Below, piece after piece: positions 7,092 to 13,904 of a stretch of DNA of 15,293 bases (positions are counted from its first letter, which is position 1; every line of letters begins with the position of its first letter). The translations under genes were made by a program, and so were the position numbers. The stretch comes from NBML01 sp029939535 (lineage in GTDB: Bacteria > Desulfobacterota > Desulfobacteria > Desulfobacterales > Desulfobacteraceae), in contig JAOZST010000081.1 of NCBI GenBank assembly GCA_029939535.1, forward strand, positions 1-15,293, read 5' to 3'. Under the pieces are notes generated by a model. It was not told where the DNA came from. It made no database searches and was given only the letters and a program-made list of their open reading frames with translations.

Positions 7092-7855
7092 CCCAAAGAA
7101 TAATAAAAGCCAATCAGGTGATCCTGTTTACCGGAGCAGGAATTTCCACTGAAAGCGGAATCCCGGATTACAGGAGCCAGGGGGGAATCTGGGACAAATT
7201 TCAACCTGTTTATTTTGACGAATTCATGACCTCGAAAAAAGCCCGTATCAAATATTGGGACCAGCGCCTGGACATGGAAAAAAGTCTGAAACTTTCCAAA
7301 CCCAACAAAGGCCATTCCAGCATTGCCCGCCTCCATGAACTGGGCTTTCTGACTGCAATCATAACCCAGAACATTGACGGTCTGCACCAGGAATCCGGTA
7401 TACCCTCCAGCAAGATCATCGAACTTCACGGCAATACCCGCCGGGTACGCTGCATGAAATGCAAAACCCTTATTTCCTGGGACACAGCAATGGCCATGAT
7501 TGAGGCTGGAGACAGGGCGCCGGAATGCAGTTGCGGAGGATATTACAAACCCGACACCATCTCCTTTGGCCAGGCCATGCCTGAAGAAGAGACAAAAAAG
7601 GCAGCCATGCTCTCTGCCGGAAGCGATGTCTTCATTGTGGTGGGCTCCACCCTCCTGGTCCAGCCGGCAGCACTCATGCCTGGTTATGCAAAAGATGCCG
7701 GTGCCTTTCTGGCAATTATAAATCTGTCCCAGACCCCCTATGACTCCCTTTGCAATGTATTAATCCGGGAAAAAGCCGGAAGAATTCTCGAAAAAATCCT
7801 AGGCAGAGTTGAAAAGGTCCGGCCTGATAAGGTTCTGCCTATTTATCAACATTAA
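7031..7855 (+). CDS. Sir2 family NAD-dependent protein deacylase (sirtuin)
   Basis: This 274-aa cytosolic enzyme would remove acyl groups from lysines using NAD. Family motifs are complete and in order: GAGISTESGIPDYRS (35-49, NAD binding), TQNIDGLH (112-119), catalytic His133 in ELHG, a zinc site with C141/C144 and C166/C168, ISFGQAMP, and VVGSTLLVQPA near the C-terminus. The second zinc pair is CxC, not the more common CxxC; I recall this variant in other bacterial sirtuins, so it is probably functional. Substrate class (acetyl versus longer acyl) is not clear, and I do not see the Tyr-xx-Arg pair of desuccinylases in the expected place. The ATG at 7031 has AAGGAT just upstream, inside the end of murJ, giving a 61-base overlap and likely coupled expression. 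Confidence 0.93.
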   Translation: MAKKQNPGFEPATEEKIQEIAQRIIKANQVILFTGAGISTESGIPDYRSQGGIWDKFQPVYFDEFMTSKKARIKYWDQRLDMEKSLKLSKPNKGHSSIARLHELGFLTAIITQNIDGLHQESGIPSSKIIELHGNTRRVRCMKCKTLISWDTAMAMIEAGDRAPECSCGGYYKPDTISFGQAMPEEETKKAAMLSAGSDVFIVVGSTLLVQPAALMPGYAKDAGAFLAIINLSQTPYDSLCNVLIREKAGRILEKILGRVEKVRPDKVLPIYQH

Positions 7856-7897
7856 GATTGATATGCGGACAACCGTTCAGCTTCATAGGAAATTAAA

Positions 7898-8530
7898 ATG
7901 ACAATTCAATCATGGCTCATGTATTTGACATTAGTATTCGCAGCAACAGCAACACCCGGCCCAGCGGTTCTTTTCATAATGACAAACTCAACCATACATG
8001 GATGCAAAAAAGCCTCATTTGCTGCATTTGGTAATATTATTGGTCTTTTTTGCCTTGGTATAATAGCTGTCACAGGATTGGGAACAATACTCAAGACTTC
8101 AGAAATTATATTTAATATAATCAAATACGCTGGTGCAGCATATCTGGTCTACATAGGTCTTAAACTGATTTTTCAGAAAAATTTGGATTTTACCGGGATG
8201 AAAGAGAAAGTGATTTCAAATGATATTTCATCTCAAAAAATATTTATTCAAGCCTTTGGTGTCGCAATTAGTAACCCAAAGGCAATTGTATTTCTTACCG
8301 CCCTTTTCCCTCAGTTTGTAAATATCGAAGAAGCATTAATTCCACAATTTTCTATGCTTATTGCTATATTGATGTTTTTTTCATTTTCCTTTTTAATGTT
8401 TTATTCTTTGTTAGCGCACAAGGCAAAAACGTGGCTATCAAAACCAAATCGGATTACAGCTTTCAATAGAACAAGTGGCTCCATTTTTATTGGCTTTGGT
8501 GTCCTGCTGGCTACATCATCAAATAAATAG
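7898..8530 (+). CDS. LysE/RhtB family amino-acid exporter
   Basis: This 210-aa inner-membrane protein has about six hydrophobic segments and the N-terminal signature ATATPGPAVLFI (about residues 16-27) of the LysE/RhtB translocator family, plus AISNPKAIVFLTALFPQFV (about 123-141), also typical. These proteins export amino acids or related metabolites; the actual substrate cannot be predicted. AGGA stands seven bases before the ATG at 7898, giving a good ribosome binding site. It follows the sirtuin stop by 42 bases on the same strand, so it may be read through from murJ-sir2, but the wording of the gene is more AT-rich than its neighbours by eye, which could mean separate acquisition. No clear terminator follows. 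Confidence 0.88.
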   Translation: MTIQSWLMYLTLVFAATATPGPAVLFIMTNSTIHGCKKASFAAFGNIIGLFCLGIIAVTGLGTILKTSEIIFNIIKYAGAAYLVYIGLKLIFQKNLDFTGMKEKVISNDISSQKIFIQAFGVAISNPKAIVFLTALFPQFVNIEEALIPQFSMLIAILMFFSFSFLMFYSLLAHKAKTWLSKPNRITAFNRTSGSIFIGFGVLLATSSNK

Positions 8531-8686
8531 CGTGACTTTGAGTGGGAACCTGAAATGGATTTGTGAATAAAACCAAGTGTCTGTTTATAGATTTTTCATT
8601 TGTATAGTTGCCTTCATAATGATTCAAGAAATTGATGTTCAGACAAGTCATCATTAATTAAATCATGACAAAAACATACCATTCCC
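8531..8686. other. Short intergenic stretch without recognised features
   Basis: Between the LysE stop and the 3' end of the eroded helicase I see no coding frame, no RNA gene and no clear hairpin-plus-T terminator, although the two genes converge here. Confidence 0.5.
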
Positions 8687-9852
8687 CTACCATTGAACCG
8701 GAATTCTAACCTGTTGGTCCGCCTTATTCTCAAACAGAAGAAAATGGTTTTTTTTACCAAATTCATATAAATCCCGGGTCACCCGGACATCCTGGGTGCA
8801 ATAGGTGATGATTTTATCCATTTCCCCCTGTTTCCACCATTGAAGTGCCATGAGACCGTCTGCACTTTTTTTAGTACCCAGGGTCTGTTGGGTAAGGTGA
8901 TCCAGGGAAAGCCTGTATCCCAGTATTTCATGGACTTTTAAGAGAAGGTCAAGACTGGGCAGGCTGTAAAAATCAAATTGGCTGAGCCCGGATAATACCT
9001 TGTAGTCAAATTGAACAATATTAAAGCCGATGATCAGGTCCAGTTTCTGCAAATGCTGTATAAGTTCATCCATCTGGTCCTGGAGGTATGTAAAAAACTC
9101 ATCCGACCCGGAATCATAGAGCACTGCACAGCTTACCCCCATACGTTCCGCCTTGTTCCACCCCCCTACTTCCCTGGCTGACCGCCTGGTTTCAATGTCC
9201 AGTACACCATATCTGGATTCTGATTTGCCCAAAGGGGTAGAAATAAGCTGTTTTTTATGTTCCACCTTTATATTCTCTTTGGTCTTTTCCAGAAAAATTG
9301 GAATTGTATTACCTGTTCCCCTGCGGTTGACTTCCCGATGGGGGGATTTTCTGGTGCTGTACCAGATATCTCCCTGCCTGCTTCTCAATAATTTTCCCTT
9401 ATATTCCAGGGCATCTTCATGGGCAATGAGGATCATGGCAGAATCCTTGCCATCTCTTCCCACCCGCCCTGCCCTCTGCCAGGTGGACATGATTGTGCCT
9501 GGATACCCCACCAGAACGCAGAGGTCAAGATTACCGATATCAATACCCAGTTCAAGGGCTGAGGTTGAAACCACTGCCAGAAGTTCTCCTGAAGCAAGTT
9601 TTTTTCTATGGACCTCCGTTCCTCGGGCAGAAATCCAGCCCGGTAGGCACAGATCTTGTCGGAAAAAGCACTTGCCCTCTGGGAAGCCCAGATGGCAATC
9701 AACTCTGTTATTTTTCTGGACTGGGTATAGACTATGGTGCGGAGCTGCCTGTGGACAGCGGCATGAATCAGGGCAATGGGCCTGTGACAGACAATATCTC
9801 CTGCAAAACCTTTGGAATTTTTCAGGGAAAGAATATATTTGCCAAGGCTCAC
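8687..9852 (-). pseudogene. Remnant of a DEAD/DEAH helicase fused to a DEDD 3'-5' exonuclease: both ends kept, middle deleted, one frameshift
   Basis: The GTG at 9852 overlaps the arginase stop (GTGA) and begins SLGKYILSLKNSKGFAGDIV, which resembles the N-terminus of large COG1205-type helicases. After CHRPI (about 9775) the text jumps straight to LIHAAVHRQLRTIVYTQSRK of the second helicase domain, so motifs I-III are missing. At an A run (9599-9605, seven A on the minus strand) one base is lacking; adding it restores SIEKKLASGELLAVVSTSALELGID with motifs V and VI (QRAGRVGRDG). Near 9405 text after HEDALE jumps to KGKLLRSRQGDIWYS, and near 9255-9271 a third jump removes the DUF1998/zinc part. 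The last domain is intact: DIET, GFNIVQFDY and YCTQD supply the DEDD residues with the Tyr of DEDDy. Full relatives are, from memory, several times longer. The exonuclease part could still be made from an inner start, but this is not shown. Confidence 0.8.
9599..9605 (-). other. Frameshift site in a homopolymer of the helicase remnant
   Basis: A run of seven A on the minus strand separates two reading frames that together give continuous helicase sequence. Eight A would join IEK to KLASGELL. It may be a real indel or a sequencing error. Confidence 0.65.
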
Positions 9853-9995
9853 AAAATACTCTTGCCCAGGGCAGGCAGGGTCAATTCCACGGCAAGTTCT
9901 GCAGTTTTATTGGCCACACCCCTTAGAAGCTGTCCAAAATCCATGGGCACCCCGATAATGCTGAGCTGGTTTGGAATATTGATCTGGTTTGACAT
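9849..9995 (-). pseudogene. Arginase remnant: N-terminal and C-terminal ends joined in frame, catalytic middle missing
   Basis: This 48-codon frame has a strong start (AAGGTG seven bases before the ATG at 9995) and a TGA at 9849-9851. Residues 11-27 (LSIIGVPMDFGQLLRGV) match the N-terminal strand of arginases (B. subtilis RocF: ISVIGMPMDLGQARRGV, from memory). Residues 29-48 (NKTAELAVELTLPALGKSIL) match the C-terminus (NKTGKTAVELVESLLGKKLL in RocF). All of the roughly 250 residues between, including both metal-binding Asp/His clusters, are absent, so it cannot hydrolyse arginine. The reading frame was preserved through the deletion, and the stop overlaps the GTG of the helicase remnant. The promoter region upstream still looks intact. 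The identification rests on two short matches at the right ends in the right order, which is convincing but was made by eye. Confidence 0.78.
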
Positions 9996-10030
9996 GATAT
10001 CACCTTAAAAAAAGTTCACATTGACACCCC

Positions 10031-10059
10031 ATATAACATAGAGTATGAAATCTATTCAA
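10031..10059 (-). promoter_or_regulatory. Sigma70-like promoter of the arginase/helicase remnant operon
   Basis: On the minus strand TTGAAT (10059-10054) and TTATAT (10036-10031) are 17 bases apart, pointing to the strong ribosome binding site at 9995. It still looks usable although both genes below it are broken. Confidence 0.5.
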
Positions 10060-10073
10060 TAAAAAGATACTCT
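10040..10073. promoter_or_regulatory. Inverted repeat across the remnant operon promoter
   Basis: AGAGTAT (10040-10046) and ATACTCT (10067-10073) form a 7-bp inverted repeat with 20 bases between. One arm is in the spacer between the promoter boxes, the other just upstream of the -35 box, so it could be an operator for a dimeric regulator. It does not fit the ARG box pattern I remember. Confidence 0.35.
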
Positions 10074-10092
10074 TTATCAGGACCCTTTTGAA

Positions 10093-10140
10093 CTATTGAT
10101 ATATGGAGCAATTGATATTTGAAACAATTGATATTTGAAA
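10093..10140. repeat. Three tandem 16-bp units just before the histidine phosphatase gene
   Basis: CAATTGATATTTGAAA occurs twice exactly (10109-10124, 10125-10140), preceded directly by a degenerate copy CTATTGATATATGGAG (10093-10108). The array ends ten bases before the ATG at 10151, so it lies in the leader or promoter of that gene. Confidence 0.8.
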
Positions 10141-10150
10141 CGGAAATAAT

Positions 10151-10834
10151 ATGGAACGAAAATACGAATTAAAAAGTCAGCAGACCATTGATACAATCAC
10201 AGCACTTCTGGACAGCGGCGCAAAAAAACTCTCGGTTCTCATCCGGCATTCAGACCGTTTTTTTACCAACGAGGCCAGGATGGAACCATTTATGGGACTG
10301 ACTGACCAGGGCAAATCCTTTGCCATGGACCTGGGCAGTTCCATTCCTATAGAGCCCAGGCCAAAACTATTTTCCAGTATTTTTGGAAGATGTATTGAAA
10401 CATCCTACCTCATTGACAAGGGATACACCCGGCAGCATGAGATTTCCCTGGATCACAATATCACCAATGAACTTCTGGCTCCTTTTTATATTAAAGACAT
10501 TGAAAAGGCCGTTCAAATATTTCAGGCCCAGGGCAGCAATCTTTACATCCGTAACTGGTTTGACAATAAGATTGACGACACAATCATGGAAAACCCGGAA
10601 AAAACAGCAGACATATTAAGCGAATACATGACAGATCAATTAAAACACCTCAATGATAATGAAATGGCTGTCTGCGTAACCCATGACTGGAATATTTTCC
10701 CTTTAAAAGAATTCAAACTGGGAATACGCCATGAAGCAGCAGGGGATGTGGGGTACCTTGACGGGGTTGTCTTCTATGAAAAAGAGGGGCAATATTTTTT
10801 AACCTCATACCAGTCAGAGCCTAAGCAGATATAA
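10151..10834 (+). CDS. Histidine phosphatase family protein
   Basis: This 227-aa protein has the catalytic arrangement of the histidine phosphatase (phosphoglycerate mutase-like) superfamily: LIRHSDRF (Arg32, His33, the phospho-accepting His), GRCIETSYLI (Arg80) and VCVTHDW (His178, Asp179). The RHSDR and THD forms resemble the acid-phosphatase branch more than the RHGET form of sugar-phosphate mutases. No signal peptide is visible, so it is probably cytosolic. The substrate is unknown. It has a weak ribosome binding site (CGGAAATAAT before the ATG) and the 16-bp tandem array directly upstream, which may affect its expression. It is transcribed divergently from the arginase/helicase remnants and converges on cmoB with only 13 bases between the stops. 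Length and motifs look intact. Confidence 0.82.
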   Translation: MERKYELKSQQTIDTITALLDSGAKKLSVLIRHSDRFFTNEARMEPFMGLTDQGKSFAMDLGSSIPIEPRPKLFSSIFGRCIETSYLIDKGYTRQHEISLDHNITNELLAPFYIKDIEKAVQIFQAQGSNLYIRNWFDNKIDDTIMENPEKTADILSEYMTDQLKHLNDNEMAVCVTHDWNIFPLKEFKLGIRHEAAGDVGYLDGVVFYEKEGQYFLTSYQSEPKQI

Positions 10835-10847
10835 GAAAACAGGCAAC

Positions 10848-11819
10848 TCATCTGGCCCTGGCAATAAAAATGGCCCTGACTGGTGCTGGATATCCTTCAA
10901 TGGTTTTGTCCGGATTTTCGGGATCCAGAAAATCCTTTAGGGACTCTGTCTGAATCCAGTCTGTTTTACGCTGTTCTTCACTGGTGGTTTTTATTACATC
11001 CAAACACCGGATATTGGTGAACCCGGCCCTTTCAAGCCAGGATTCCATTGTCAAAAGATCTGGAATAAAAAACACATTTCGCATTTTAGCATACCGGTCT
11101 CTGGGAAAAAGACAGATATTTTCTTTTGAATCAATGACCAGATTTTCAAGTACAATTTCTCCTCCTTTTCTCAAAGAAGCATGGATATCCCTGAGCATGT
11201 CAATGGGGGATTTTCTGTGGTAGAGGACTCCCATGCAGAAAACCAGGTCAAAATATTGGTCCATTGTGGGTAGTTGCTCATGGGGAATGGGAAGACAAAA
11301 GACCTTTTCCTGGCGTAAAAACTTCTGGATTATCAGATATTGATAATAAAAAGAACTCTGGGGCTCCAGGCCAAGAACAAATAAAGGGTCTTTTGCAGCC
11401 ATGCGGAACATGTAGTATCCGTTACTGGACCCGATATCAAGGATACGTCTTCCTTTAAGATTGGGTAGATGGGGTAACAGCCTGTCCCACTTCATCCAGG
11501 ACTGCCATTCCGTATCAATGTCCACGCCAAAAAGATTAAAAGGACCTTTTCTCCAGGGGCAGATCCGGGCTAATTTTTCCTGGAGACTTTCTTTTTCAGC
11601 CATGGAGATATCTGTCTCATCACCCACAACAATTGTTTTACCCTTGAGATCGGTTTTTAAAGGGATAAAATCCGGTATGCTTTCCAGTACGGTTTTGAAT
11701 TTTAAGAAATTACCTTTACCATGATCAAGGGATTCTCTTTTTTCCCTGACCACAGCCTTGAAATCTTCGTACCAATTCTCAAACCTGCATTCCGGGTGAT
11801 GTTTTAAAAATCGTTCCAT
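10848..11819 (-). CDS. cmoB: tRNA U34 carboxymethyltransferase CmoB
   Basis: CmoB transfers the carboxymethyl group of carboxy-S-adenosylmethionine to 5-hydroxyuridine at wobble position 34, giving 5-oxyacetic-acid uridine, which widens codon reading. The protein is 323 aa, the same as in E. coli by memory, and the residues listed there for ligand binding fall at the same numbers: Lys91 (PWRKGPF), Trp105, Lys110, Gly130 (ILDIGSSNGYYM), Met196, Tyr200 (CMGVLYHR) and Arg315 (GYPAPVRA). Other marks are the RYAKMRNVFFIP block and SLKDFLDP near the end. It starts six bases after the cmoA stop, so the two enzymes that act one after the other are in one transcript. The ribosome binding site is weak, in line with coupling to cmoA. 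Nothing broken is visible. Confidence 0.95.
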   Translation of the reverse strand: MERFLKHHPECRFENWYEDFKAVVREKRESLDHGKGNFLKFKTVLESIPDFIPLKTDLKGKTIVVGDETDISMAEKESLQEKLARICPWRKGPFNLFGVDIDTEWQSWMKWDRLLPHLPNLKGRRILDIGSSNGYYMFRMAAKDPLFVLGLEPQSSFYYQYLIIQKFLRQEKVFCLPIPHEQLPTMDQYFDLVFCMGVLYHRKSPIDMLRDIHASLRKGGEIVLENLVIDSKENICLFPRDRYAKMRNVFFIPDLLTMESWLERAGFTNIRCLDVIKTTSEEQRKTDWIQTESLKDFLDPENPDKTIEGYPAPVRAIFIARAR

Positions 11820-11825
11820 ACTAAT

Positions 11826-12551
11826 TTACTTTATGGCAATCATGGATGAAAAATTAAACCATTTGAGCCAGATATCAAAAAATGAAAAACCAGCATTGAG
11901 GATTCGATGTTTATGAACTTCAAGGGACTCCGGGATCAATATTTTTTCAAGGGCATCACGCTTCTGGCTTATTTCAAGTTCTGAATAACCATTTTCAAGT
12001 TTAAAGCGCCTATAAAAATCCAATTCCAGGTCATTGCCTGATTGTTTATTGTGAATGGTTTTTTCCGTAAGAAGAACAACGCCTCCCGGTAGAAGACCAT
12101 GAAATATCCTTTTGATTAATCTGTCTCTTTTTTTTACATCCAGGAACTGCAGGGTGAGGTTGATCAAAACCACTGAAGCATTTTCAATGGGAACATCCTC
12201 AAGCTGGTCGCAAATAAGATCAATTTGAAGGGAATCACCCTTATGTTCAAGCCTGGCCTGGTATTTATCGATCATGGGCCGGGAATTATCCACACCAATC
12301 ATGGTAAAAGGCTGGTTTTTAAATTGTTTCAAAATCAAGATACCCTGATTTCCGTGGGAACATCCAAGATCATAAATTCTGGATTTATCCTGATAAAATT
12401 TCAAAACCATCTGGGCCTGACGTCGGATACTTTCACCGTAAAGGGGAACAGATCTAGTCAGCATATCATCAAAAACAGAAGCCACTTCCCTGTTAAATGT
12501 AAAGGGCTTAATCTTATCTTTTTTATCTGCAAATACCCTGTCTTTTTTCAT
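11826..12551 (-). CDS. cmoA: Carboxy-S-adenosyl-L-methionine synthase CmoA
   Basis: CmoA makes carboxy-SAM from SAM and prephenate, the cofactor used by CmoB. The 241-aa product has the class I methyltransferase-like motif YDLGCSHGNQG (60-70), the acidic VDNS loop (87-90), NLTLQFLD (131-138) and GYSELEISQKR (188-198), whose last Arg matches Arg199 needed for carboxy-SAM in E. coli. I chose the ATG at 12551 because GGAAAGG stands just before it; an ATG at 12563, four codons earlier, has no ribosome binding site. It is first of the cmoA-cmoB pair and reads away from the ParM-like gene across a shared intergenic region with promoter-like boxes on both strands. Confidence 0.94.
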   Translation of the reverse strand: MKKDRVFADKKDKIKPFTFNREVASVFDDMLTRSVPLYGESIRRQAQMVLKFYQDKSRIYDLGCSHGNQGILILKQFKNQPFTMIGVDNSRPMIDKYQARLEHKGDSLQIDLICDQLEDVPIENASVVLINLTLQFLDVKKRDRLIKRIFHGLLPGGVVLLTEKTIHNKQSGNDLELDFYRRFKLENGYSELEISQKRDALEKILIPESLEVHKHRILNAGFSFFDIWLKWFNFSSMIAIK

Positions 12552-12585
12552 TGACCTTTCCATTATTAAAATTTACTGGACATCT

Positions 12586-12612
12586 ATTATAATAATTAGC
12601 CCCTAAGCGCAA
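12586..12612 (-). promoter_or_regulatory. Candidate promoter of cmoA-cmoB
   Basis: On the minus strand a perfect TATAAT (12591-12586) lies about 35 bases before the cmoA start. The best -35 is TTGCGC (12612-12607) at a short spacing of 15, so this box is weak. Confidence 0.4.
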
Positions 12613-12640
12613 GATATGGCCTGTTACAAATCGATATTCC

Positions 12641-12669
12641 TTGACTAGGTACAGACCGGATGATATTTA
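12641..12669 (+). promoter_or_regulatory. Sigma70-like promoter of the ParM-like gene and larB
   Basis: TTGACT (12641-12646) and TATTTA (12664-12669) are exactly 17 bases apart, about 65 bases before the ATG at 12735. An AGGAGG ribosome binding site follows at 12721-12726. Confidence 0.5.
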
Positions 12670-12734
12670 CAAGTTACAGAAAAATATAGGAGCTCAAGAA
12701 GATATCCGCAAACAAATCGCAGGAGGATACAGGT

Positions 12735-13895
12735 ATGGAAATAGTGGGGATTGATGTTGGTTTCGGATTTACAAAGGCATATAATGGGGAAAATTCCGTG
12801 ATTTTAAAATCCCTTATAGGAGATGCCACGGATATCCAGTTCCGATCTTTTATAGGGGAGGAGTCTTCCACATCCAACCTCCATGTCACCTTGAATGACA
12901 AATCCTATTTTTTAGGCAACTATGCTGAACTCCAATCCAATATCACGGAATTTACCCTTGACCAGGAAAAACTCATTGAAAATTTTGTAAAAATCCTGGC
13001 CATAACTGCCGCGGGTATCTGCAGCAAATCCTCAGGCCCCATCAATGTTGTAACAGGTCTGCCCGTGGGGTATTTGAAAAGGGATTCCCGCAACCTCAAG
13101 GAAAAAATCCGGGGTATCCATGAAATCATTTATCACAATATAAATGGGAAAGATGAAACCCGGAGAATACATATTGATAAAATACATGTCATTCCCCAAC
13201 CCATTGGGTCTATTTTCAACCTGATATTTGATGAATACGGTAAAATGAAAGACAAAACCCTGGCTTCCCAAAAGCTGGGTGTGGTGGATATCGGGTTTAA
13301 AACCACTGATTTTTCCATATTTGACCATCTTCAGTATATTGAACGGGGTTCTTCCACTATGGATACGGGCATTTCCAAATATTTCAGTGTGATTGCCAAT
13401 AAGTTAAGACAGGAAAGCAATATTACTATTGAATTATACCGCATCTTTAAATTCATTGAATCAGGCATGATCAAGATCAGGGGCAAGGAATATAATATTT
13501 CAAACCTGAAAAAAAGGGTATACACCCATGCAGCTTCTGCCATTGCATCGGATCTGAACAGGCTTTGGGAAAATGACTGGGACATTGATTCCATAATTCT
13601 TTCCGGCGGCGGCAGTGTGGAACTGGCTGAATATCTTTCCCCAAATATTGAAGGAAATGTAATTCCCATTCAAAAAAATATTGATGCAAGATTTAACAAT
13701 GTCCAGGGATATTGCAAATTTGGCAAATATAAATGGGGAACTCCCCAAAAAAAAACAGGACAGAAAACCAGCAACCAGAAAACAGAAGAGGTAAAAAATT
13801 CTACGACTGAAACCATTGAGAACGGCCCTTCTGCCCATGCAGAACCACAGGAAAAATCCTCAAAAGGACTTTCCTGGCTCAAACGACAAAATTAG
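12735..13895 (+). CDS. ParM/StbA-like actin-family ATPase
   Basis: This 386-aa protein has the nucleotide-binding motifs of the actin/Hsp70 fold in order: phosphate 1 GIDVGFGFTK (5-14), phosphate 2 GVVDIGFKTTDF (182-193) and the adenosine motif IILSGGGS (287-294). The overall pattern is that of ParM/StbA proteins, which form filaments that push plasmids apart, and of related chromosomal proteins of unknown role. The core ends near residue 335; the rest is a low-complexity tail rich in Lys, Gln, Thr and Glu ending GLSWLKRQN, which may be a flexible anchor. AGGAGG eight bases upstream of the ATG gives a strong start. No ParR-like partner or centromere repeats are visible on either side, and the neighbours are chromosomal metabolic genes, so plasmid partition is unlikely. 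larB starts nine bases after its stop. Confidence 0.83.
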   Translation: MEIVGIDVGFGFTKAYNGENSVILKSLIGDATDIQFRSFIGEESSTSNLHVTLNDKSYFLGNYAELQSNITEFTLDQEKLIENFVKILAITAAGICSKSSGPINVVTGLPVGYLKRDSRNLKEKIRGIHEIIYHNINGKDETRRIHIDKIHVIPQPIGSIFNLIFDEYGKMKDKTLASQKLGVVDIGFKTTDFSIFDHLQYIERGSSTMDTGISKYFSVIANKLRQESNITIELYRIFKFIESGMIKIRGKEYNISNLKKRVYTHAASAIASDLNRLWENDWDIDSIILSGGGSVELAEYLSPNIEGNVIPIQKNIDARFNNVQGYCKFGKYKWGTPQKKTGQKTSNQKTEEVKNSTTETIENGPSAHAEPQEKSSKGLSWLKRQN

Positions 13896-13904
13896 AGAGC
13901 GTAA

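Noticed and set aside
9599..9605. Programmed ribosomal frameshifting at the A7 run of the helicase
   Set aside because: Three other deletions already destroy the helicase core, so decay or a sequence error is a simpler explanation.
9153..10008. Long plus-strand open frames (257 and 171 codons) opposite the helicase and arginase remnants
   Set aside because: They are shadows: the minus strand holds recognisable helicase and arginase motifs, and the plus-strand translations look like no known protein.
12735..13895. A plasmid partition locus
   Set aside because: There is a ParM-like ATPase but no ParR partner, no iterons and no replication gene; the neighbours are chromosomal.
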